A stretch of 64,000 nucleotides of DNA, from assembly GCA_021234155.1 (NCBI GenBank), contig JAJEKV010000060.1, positions 3,392,451-3,456,450 on the forward strand, given 5' to 3'. The stretch is from Isoetes taiwanensis (lineage: Eukaryota; Streptophyta; Lycopodiopsida; Isoetales; Isoetaceae). This document shows, piece after piece, positions 56,261 through 64,000 of the stretch (position 1 is its first letter; every line of letters starts with the position of its first letter). The position numbers and the translations under genes were made by a program. The notes beneath the pieces were generated by a model. It had not been told where the DNA came from. It ran no database searches and saw only the letters and a list, made by a program, of their open reading frames with translations.

Positions 56261-57236
56261 TTAGACGCGAAAATGGAAATGCAGAAACCATTACATGTAT
56301 TTCAATCGTGATATTGTCTAGGTGTTACGATGGCCAAAGGTGTTAGTCCATCTTTAAGCCTAGTCTACTAGTGGTTTCAATTATTTCTTCTTCGCCTTAC
56401 GTTTTTTCGGGGTACTAGTTCTCTGAGTTGTGGCATTATAATGTCCTGAAAGAAGATTTTTGTTTTTGTTTTAAGGGATTTGTACCATATGTACAAGGGA
56501 TTTATAATATAACTGTAATGATGGAAATTACCTACGTAAGAACCTGTCTAATTTAATTTTTGGTTGCAACAGATGCCATCATAATTTTCTACACTTTGAC
56601 TTTATTCATTTCTTCAATCACCTGAACCTTCCCAAATCAAAATCATCTACATCTCAATTGGATAGTGGTACATAGAAAGAACTTTACGATGTTTAGTAAT
56701 GTACATATTTATCCTCGTGGCAAATAGGACATATTCATCCTTGTTTAATTCAAAATGAATCTAATGTTCCATAAAGGCCACCTTGATGTAGGTGTAATGT
56801 ACAAATTTATCTTCGCAGAGGGAAGCCCAAAACTTTCATCACATCATAGACTCCTTTACAAAATACCGATTACCACAACTGCACAGAAAACTTGAGATCA
56901 TTAGTAAAATTTGCATTTTCAATACTTGAAACTTGCGCCACCAATCTATCCAATCAAAGAGCTCATGCACACAAATGCAAAAATCAAGCTTGCTAAAATG
57001 CTTTTGCATGGCTCAAATCCAAAAGCTTGTTCGTGAGACAAACCCCTCTAATTTGCAAAGCATACATTTCATGCACCAAGAATCGTATTTGCAATTTAGT
57101 CTTCAAATTCAACACGTTGTTTTTACAATTTCTACATTGTTCAACAGCCAGATCAGTTAAAGTGGTCACTGGTGAATTGAAGCTATGAAAAATATATAAA
57201 GATCAATGTTACGACTCTTGATAGAAGCATAATAAA
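56261..57236. other. Intergenic, second copy, no gene seen
   Basis: Collinear with 35871-36850 and close to identical. It contains only short unsupported ORFs. Confidence 0.5.
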
Positions 57237-57237
57237 T

Positions 57238-58300
57238 GATTGGCAGGGCAACATCGTGATATCTTCAATCACGCCACATAAACCATCTATAATCAAATGG
57301 TTGTTGCCTCATAGATTGTCGCGAAGTGACGGAGAGAAGTTAGTCAAGGATTGTTTTGTTCTAGTACATTCTAACTATATTGATGTTCTGTTGGCCATGT
57401 TGAAACCAATGCATGTGCAATCCCTATGATTTCTTTTATTTCTTCTTCAAAATACAAATATTGTTCATTCTTGAACCCCTATATAGACCAGGTAATTCTT
57501 TTGTTAAGTTTGGCTCGAAGCTTCAATTTAGAGTTTGATTTTATTAACACAACAAAATTTAGAGTTTGATTTTAGTTTAGCCTTTGATTCCATTAGAGTT
57601 TAATTAGAATTTGCATCTGAGCTAGGGGGAAGCTTTGTAGAGCAACTAAATTTTTCCCAACATCATAATCGACATGAAGATCAAGCCAATCAACAAGTTA
57701 GTGCGACAAACCCAATTGCTTGCCATAGCTGGCAGGTTTAGGATGCAGAAAAAGACCCAGGGAATTTAAGTGCCAATTGACAGGGCAATATCATGATATC
57801 TTCAATCGTGCCACATAAACCATCTATAATCAAATGGTTTTGCCTCATAGATTGTCGTGAAGTGACGGAGAGAAGTTATTCAAGGATTGTTTTGTTCTAG
57901 TACATTCTAACTATGTTGATGTTCCGTTGGCAAATTTGAAGCCAATGCATATGCATCCCCTGTGATTTCTTTTATTTCTTCTTCAAAATATAAATATTGT
58001 TCATTCTTGAACCCCAATGTAAACCAGGTAATTCCTTTGATTAAGTTCGGCTCGAAGATTCAATTTAGAGTTTGATTTTCTTAGCAAAACAAAATTTAAA
58101 GTTCGATTTCAGTTTAGCATTTGATTCCATTAGAGTTTAATTAGAGTTTGCATCTGAGCTAGCGGGAAGCTTTGTAGAGCAACTAGATTTTTCCCAATAT
58201 CATAGTCGACACGAAGATCAAGCCAGTCAACAACTTAGTCAACAACTTAGTGCGGCAGTTTTAGGATGCAGAAAAAAACCCAGGGAATTTATGTGCCAAG
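57238..58300 (+). repeat. Local tandem duplication, about 536-bp unit, copy 2
   Basis: Units start at about 57240 and 57777. It has the same internal differences as 36852-37918, confirming that the local duplication is the older event. Confidence 0.85.
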
Positions 58301-60640
58301 ATCTTTCTGGCAATACATGGATGTGGCTGTGAATCGCTTCCAGCCGTAAGATCCATAGACCGAGTTATGGCAATGACTTGGATTGGCAATAATAATATAA
58401 TCCAGGTTTGTTTCCTGAAGAGTGCTTTTTTTTTTTTGATCGATCTGTCTCATTTTATTATCTCTGTAAATGTCGATCCACGTAAAATGGTATTGAATTT
58501 TTTATGGTAGAGTTGGAATGTAGGTCTTTGGTTTTTTGCCAATGGTCAATGTAGCCGTCGTATTTTATGGCAAAATCTCATTCATTTTCAATGGTATTGT
58601 GTTATATTAGTTTTCTATCAAAGGTCAATGCAACTATTGTATTATATGACAAAACCTCATGGTATTGTAGCATTGTTCTCCAATGCACATGCCGCCTCTT
58701 TCATCGCAACATCTGCGGCTTCTGCTACCAGTGCAACTCATAAACCACCTAATTGCACACAGAATGCTGACACTTACTTTGATGGCACCATTCCTATGGG
58801 TTATGCTACAAGTGCACTAGCCCCTACCTCCAAATAGGGAATGTGCCTCCATATGGTCTCCTAGAATTGTAGGGGTTTACCATGGTAGAAAGGAGACAGC
58901 TTGAACTCCATAGCTAGGGGTATGGATTTCATTTTCCTTATAGAAACATGGGAAGATGCTGGCTAGAGAACAATAGATCTCCCAGGATATCAAAAGTATT
59001 CTTTATTCAATGAACGCACAGTCGAGCAAGGTCATGGTGGAATAGTTTGTTACTATAAGACATCCTTGGCATCATCAGTTTCCTTGCACAAGACAGATAG
59101 CCACAATCATTACATCTGGATATGGACCGTGGGAATCCCTTATTTGTGGTCGCACGTTATTTCCCACATATGAACTTACTTGAATAACAGGCATTTGATA
59201 GATGGGCCCATATGTCGATCTATATGATGTCATTCAACAATACAAGCACTTGGCATGTTGTACTAGTTGGAGATTCAACACACGTACTGTCGTGGCGCAG
59301 ATTGACAAAGTTCAACCCTTTGGCTGAGGACTTGCTGTTAGTCCTATGTCTGAAGGCATGACATGATAGACACCTTCAAACCCACTAGGCTAAAGTAACA
59401 GAAGCTACGCACTTCGAGAGCATGATCCTCTCACAATGTGCTTAGCATGGAGCAGTCATGACCTTACGACGTGATCGTATGTGTAGGCGTCACAACCTTC
59501 ATGGCGTAACTTTGTTTAGAATATCTCAGTACCACTCCAATATGAACAATGCTCAAATCACTTAGAAGTAGCATGATTTTTTGTTCCTCTTGTTCATTCT
59601 AATACCAGTGGTTGACTAGATCCTTTTGTTGTTTTACACCTTACATCAAAGCATTTAGATTCACTTCCAATTGTGTGTCGTTCTTTCTTTTTTCTTTCTG
59701 TTCCTTCTACATTCCTTGTTGTAATATGAAAATCCCGCATGACATCCACGAACTAGGATCTCTATGTTTGATTCAAGGAACCACATTGTGGATTGTATAG
59801 CAGAACCTGACCACAACCCTAACCTTGTCGTTGTGGCCGGATCGTAGGTAGATGTTTTTCACCTCTAATCATGTCTTATAGAGGCTTTACTTAGGACGAA
59901 CTGAGTCACTTAGCTCGTCATCAACGTCAGGACAATTACAGAGGAGCGTCCATCAAGGAATGAAGCTCTTCTCCACCTCAAGGTTTTCATAGGCAGACAT
60001 CTGCCTATCCGTTCTTCTTCCCAGCATTATGGGAATTACAGAAGTGTATATGACTATGCTTCCTGCGTTCCACCGCCTTATGTATTGCAACCACATTGTC
60101 CACATCAGATTTACATCCATCAGGTAATTTATATTGGGAAGGAACTTGTTCCGATATATCATTTAGGGTTTGAATCTACCCCAGAAGATGGTAGTGTCAT
60201 GGCCATGCCATTTTTGGAAACAATCTTGACAATCTACGAAGGTCAGATTACCCAACAATTTTCATGGTACGGATTTGGGGGGCAAATATATCACATCAAA
60301 ATTACGATGCAAATGAAATTCGACTCCAGTCTGATCCTTTCTAATTCACCCTTAAACACAGCCTAGACCATGAGTCCCTCATGGTGGACTACATGGATAT
60401 TACTGCAATGTGCAGCACAGTCTTGATTTTCATGGATGCAACAACTTTCTCATGAAGTTAAGATTGGTTTCCGTATATAGGAAAGTCCAGACTTTCCTGA
60501 CATGGAAACCCTTGACGCTGTGTCCGAGGCCCGGTAAATATCACACAATGTAATTTGCTTTCAGAGTTGCTCTTTTAATTTGATTTGTATCAATTAGATT
60601 TTTATTTTTGAATATGTAATGGTATCCCAATATGAGAGGG
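58301..60640. other. Intergenic, second copy, no gene recognised
   Basis: Collinear with 37919-40270. The T-run is shorter (11 T near 58428). The frame at 60085-60366 is open for 93 codons here, but no motif supports a gene. Confidence 0.45.
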
Positions 60641-60644
60641 ATAA

Positions 60645-60735
60645 CACCTTGGAACGAGGGTGTTATGCCCTATTATAACAAACGAGGGCCGGGCCGGAAG
60701 GCCCCCGAGTTAAAGTTTATCAGCCCTAACAACGT
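60645..60735. repeat. Foldback element, copy 2, right arm lost
   Basis: The left arm (GATAACACCTTGGAACGAGG through AAACGAGGGCC) is intact, but the right arm is replaced by GGGCCGGAAGGCCCCCGAG and then flanking sequence. Deletion of one arm is typical for long hairpins during replication or sequencing. Confidence 0.7.
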
Positions 60736-61658
60736 TTATTTTTATGGTGATATTCATAACAAGCTAGGTGTTTATAGCAGGTGTTTATGCACTTTTTAAT
60801 GTGTTACTGGTGGGTAACACTCTTGCAACCGGCTGAGATCTGATTTTAAAACTAGTGGTTTTAAGGTTTGGGAACTTCTGGTGATATTCAAACAATGCTA
60901 GGTACAAGTTTACAAGTAAACTCTGGAATGCAAGTAAACTGTTCAAGTTTATGCTGAACTGGAATTCAAGTAAAAAATTGAATGTTAACTATATAATGCA
61001 CATGCCTGAAAATGAAAACAAGTAAAGAGGGACACGTGTCATCACCAGGAACAATAAGAGGGAAGGATGATACCTAAGTGTCCTTACGTTAATGGAATAC
61101 CAAATACATATTCTTTAGCTTTTTCATTTTCCAATTCTCATTTTTGTAAGATGACATTGTAATGCTGCCTCCTCTCAGTATTCAAGGAAATACTGCCCAG
61201 AAACAAACGACTGCTCCATAAATCATAAGTTAGTGCACGTCAACAAGGATAATATCCACAAGCATAGTTTCAAGGGTCCTCAATTTCTAATCCAGCAAAT
61301 AATGAAGAAAACATTTGTGGTGTTAAGGCATATCCCAACAGACCTGTAGAGCTCCAGAAAAGGATTGCATGAGGGGAAAATGGATATCGGAGACCTTAAA
61401 TTTAAATTTATTACAGAGAGTCTCGAATATATACCTGCACTGAGTACGCATGTCACCTTGGATGCTGCATTGTAGCCAATATGAGGTTAAACAGACAATT
61501 ATTTTAGCTTGAGCAATGGAAGAAACAATGTGCCCCAACATTTAAGAGACTTACACAACCTAGCAAAAATTACAAGGCATACAACATAAGAGGAGCTTTT
61601 CTGCATAAAGCATTTAAGATGATTTGGCCTATTAAGTTAAAAATTGTTTGTCTGTAAA
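60736..61658. other. 3' flank of uS5m, copy 2
   Basis: No independent gene. The stretch 60800-60960 differs from unit 1 by short insertions; 61060-61658 is almost identical to unit 1 and probably includes the uS5m 3' UTR. Confidence 0.5.
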
Positions 61659-63866
61659 TCATTGTTTGTCTAACAGTTCTTCTGGTGTATCAACCTGTAA
61701 AAAATCCCAACTTGTTTAGAATATTCTATAATGAACAAGCTCTCAGGATAACTTTTATGTTAAATACATACCAGGCAAAGTGCTTTAAAAAGGGCTTTGA
61801 CTGTGTTGTGAGGATGGGTTGAACCAATCACCTACAGCCGCATCAGGGAAGATGAGACTTTGTAAACATAAGCCAGGCATAAAAAAATGTAGCAATACCT
61901 TTGTTTTCATATCCTTATATCCAGATAGATACAAGATCTGCTTGAGCATAGGACATGCCCTGATCCCAGTTCCAGGTTCAGCTGTAAAGAGGCGTATCTA
62001 CAAAAGGCCAATTCAATCCACCATTCCACAAAAAAACAAAAGCTAGCACATGAGACTACAACGTCAGTTACCTTTGTCTTCCCATATTTAGCCTCTTGAT
62101 CATGATAGATTGTGCGACCCATGAACAAATCAAAATAGTGCAAATTCTTGAGTGCCCGTTTATAAGCCTATATGCAGAAAGTCAAGAAAGGATAGCATAA
62201 GTGGCAAACCTAATAAAATTGACAACCAAGCTTTCACAGCCTTCACCTTCTCAACAGCAGGACCAACTTGACTAGACTTTCCTTTGCCGAAGCCAGCAAC
62301 ACCTTTGTGATTTCCACAAACAACAAATGCTGTGAAGCTTTGAATACCCCCAGCCTGCATAATAATATTCAAGGTAAACTAAACAACGACCAAAACATTG
62401 TCATTCAGGTTGGACAATATGTCACTGGTTGGCAGCTCACCTTTGTAACTTTCCAAGTCCTGTTAACATCCATTACTTTCATTTTGAACATCTGCAACAT
62501 GGAATAAAAAATCAATCATGTCGTTACAGAGTAATAACCATCCTAAGCAGGATGCATGGCTTTTCACTACTAGATGCTCATCACTTTTTTAATGCTTAGA
62601 GATTTATTTTCACAATCGTTTTTATCCTAGCCACTTGTAATTACGACAAACGAGAATTCCCCGCAACATTTTGTATAATAAGAAAAATCATCCAACTGTA
62701 CCTTCCTGATGGCATCAGGCTTGGCTTTTTCCTTCGCTTTCTGCTTCCTCAGAGATTTTATATATCGTTCAATAAGATGCTTACGGAGACGTTTTGGTGC
62801 ACGGTGGATTTGTTCTTCAAATGGTAATTGTCTTGAGACAGCATAGTTGAGTCTAGATTTTTGTACACTTCCTTCTTCTTCTTCACCCTCTGATTCATCA
62901 TAAATTTCAGCTCCAAATCCCTTCAAGTAGGCTTCTTCTTTTTGCTTTCTCTCTCTTTCAAAATTCTCCTCACTGTTTTCTGATATGGCAGTCAAATCCT
63001 GAATGGCACCTGCAACATCCTCTTTAATGCTGGAAGCCTCCTCGGCATTTTCCACAACACGATGCTCAGGTTTGTCAGTAGAATCAAAAACCTCATCGTC
63101 GATGGGGCTTGAAAGATCAATTTCAGTAGAACCTGTAGTGCCACCTCCATTGACCAGAAGTTCGCTTTCGAATGCAGCATCCAGAATTACATTTGGGGGG
63201 TTGTGTGGCAGGACTTCAGGTGGTTCGTCTGCACCTATAACAGGTGGCTCAGGCTTGTCCAGGCTTCCCTCAATAGTGACAGAATCCACATTAAGATCCA
63301 CTGCTTGATTGTGAGACACCTCATTTGCAGCAGAAATGAATGGTATATCTTCAATTTCATTGGGTTTGAATGGAGAATCTTTTGTTTCACCATCATTGGC
63401 AGACCCAGAGAGCTCAGCTCCTTTTTCTTCTGCTGGATTGATTTCACTACCACCTCCAGATGAATCCCCACTGGAGGAAGTGGAAAGGAACCTACTCCCT
63501 AAAAAACAGATATCTTAGAAACTGATCCTGTAGGTGCACTATACAGCATTTTGTAACATAATGATCTAAGAAGAGAAGCTTTAAGCTGAGAATATTCCTA
63601 GGATTTGGGCCGGAAAGGATTTATTGCACGAATAAGAAAAAGAGTGATGTACCTTGCTCATATTTTCGCCATTCGCTATGTCCGTGACTTGTACGAAGAA
63701 AAGATCTCACCGGCCCTTGATGAGCTTGGTCGTGATCTTCCAAAAGAGGAGGTGCGTAAGAAAAGGACGATGAAGAGCATTGGAAACGAGGGACGGAGAG
63801 CGCTGCATAGCAGGTCCGACCACGTTGGCGAAGCAAAAACCTTAGAGGTAGTGACATTTTTACCAT
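61659..63866 (-). CDS. Mitochondrial small-subunit ribosomal protein uS5m, intact, eight exons
   Basis: Exons on the minus strand: 63866-63653, 63498-62702, 62491-62441, 62354-62247, 62167-62072, 61997-61899, 61831-61772 and 61694-61659, all with GT-AG borders. The sum is 1461 nt, or 486 codons plus stop, with the frame kept across every join. The start MVKMSLPLRFLL lies in a good context (GGCCATGG). Residues 1-80 are rich in Arg, Ser and hydrophobics with RFLSTSSSG near residue 74, as in a mitochondrial presequence. An acidic, low-complexity middle leads to QLPFEEQIHRAPKRLRKHLI, typical of the plant protein. The S5 N-domain (VMDVNRTWKVTK, then FTAFVVCGNHKGVAGFGKGK) spans about 338-422, and the S5 C-domain (EPGTGIRACPMLKQIL, then GSTHPHNTVKALFKAL) about 423-475. 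It matches the Arabidopsis S5-family type (At1g64880, from memory). uS5 shapes the mRNA entry and decoding side of the small subunit. Confidence 0.93.
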
Positions 63867-64000
63867 GGCCGAAAATACCAGAAGTTTGCCATATGGTTCC
63901 GGTTAATACCCTAGAAAAATATGTATCTATAGAAAAAGCAAATCTAGCTGTTGCTAGTGCCTCTCATGAAAAAGTCGGTCTGTGTGCAAGCCTTGCAAAT
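63867..64000 (-). promoter_or_regulatory. Upstream region of the intact uS5m gene, cut by window end
   Basis: It is the same as 43457-43590 except for one extra A at the very end. No TATA box is visible in the part present. Confidence 0.4.

Larger units (their letters stand above)
50754..64000. repeat. Tandem segmental duplication, unit 2 (truncated by window end)
   Basis: Collinear with 30448 to about 43590. The first 650 bases are the last array unit, recognised by variants private to that unit (CACAAACCATGCTAG, TTCAACTAGGACCTTTTGC). All features of unit 1 reappear in order. Identity is very high in the uS5m gene and lower in transposon DNA, where changes cluster at CAG/CTG. Confidence 0.88.

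Noticed and set aside
62627-63319. 230-codon uninterrupted minus-strand reading frame taken as a whole protein
   Set aside because: It starts at a GTG, not an ATG, and runs past a splice donor at 62702. It is the inner part of exon 2 of uS5m plus intron sequence.

Overview
The window is nuclear DNA of a land plant. The evidence is spliced nuclear genes with GT-AG introns, Ty3/gypsy chromovirus elements primed by initiator tRNA-Met, a CACTA (En/Spm-type) DNA transposon with a 3-bp target duplication, two kinds of LINE, and a nuclear gene for mitochondrial ribosomal protein uS5m. The species cannot be resolved from this sequence alone. Nothing bacterial or viral was seen outside the transposable elements, and most of the 64 kb is nested transposons.

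Layout. (1) 1-19010 is a tandem chromovirus array: a 3' part of one element (1-3069), an LTR (3070-4718) directly followed by a tRNA-Met primer site (4720-4731), a second internal region with broken gag, protease, RT, RNase H, integrase and chromodomain (11771-16510), and a closing LTR (17373-19010). The middle LTR serves both elements. The second element is swollen by about 6.5 kb of inserted material (about 5000-11582), which includes a broken ORF whose first seven residues equal the histone H3 tail. (2) 19011-21000 holds a minus-strand LINE RT fragment and an old minus-strand relative of the same chromovirus LTR. (3) 21074-31869 is a 10.8-kb CACTA-like transposon with 30-bp terminal repeats starting CACAA, an ATG target duplication, GCGACG-rich subterminal blocks and, instead of a recognisable transposase, nearly seven copies of a 1.13-kb tandem repeat (23270-31015). 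(4) From about 30448 the sequence is duplicated: unit 1 (30448-50753) is followed directly by unit 2 (50754 to the window end). Each unit carries the last piece of the CACTA array and its right end, an exon-like block, a small LTR retroelement with an ATTAT target duplication, a local 536-bp tandem repeat, a foldback element and the uS5m gene on the minus strand. Unit 1 ends in an L1-type LINE (about 44200-50753) that is cut at the duplication junction.

The only clearly functional host gene is uS5m. The copy at 61659-63866 is open through eight exons (486 codons), while the copy at 41250-43456 has homopolymer-length indels in four exons. Comparing the duplicated copies also shows that most other differences fall in CAG/CTG (CHG) contexts, are not C-to-T changes, and concentrate in transposon DNA while sparing the gene. 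This looks like a cytosine-methylation footprint left by systematic base-calling error. If so, many of the breaks in the transposon ORFs are artefacts, and the sequence should be polished before decay or age is inferred.
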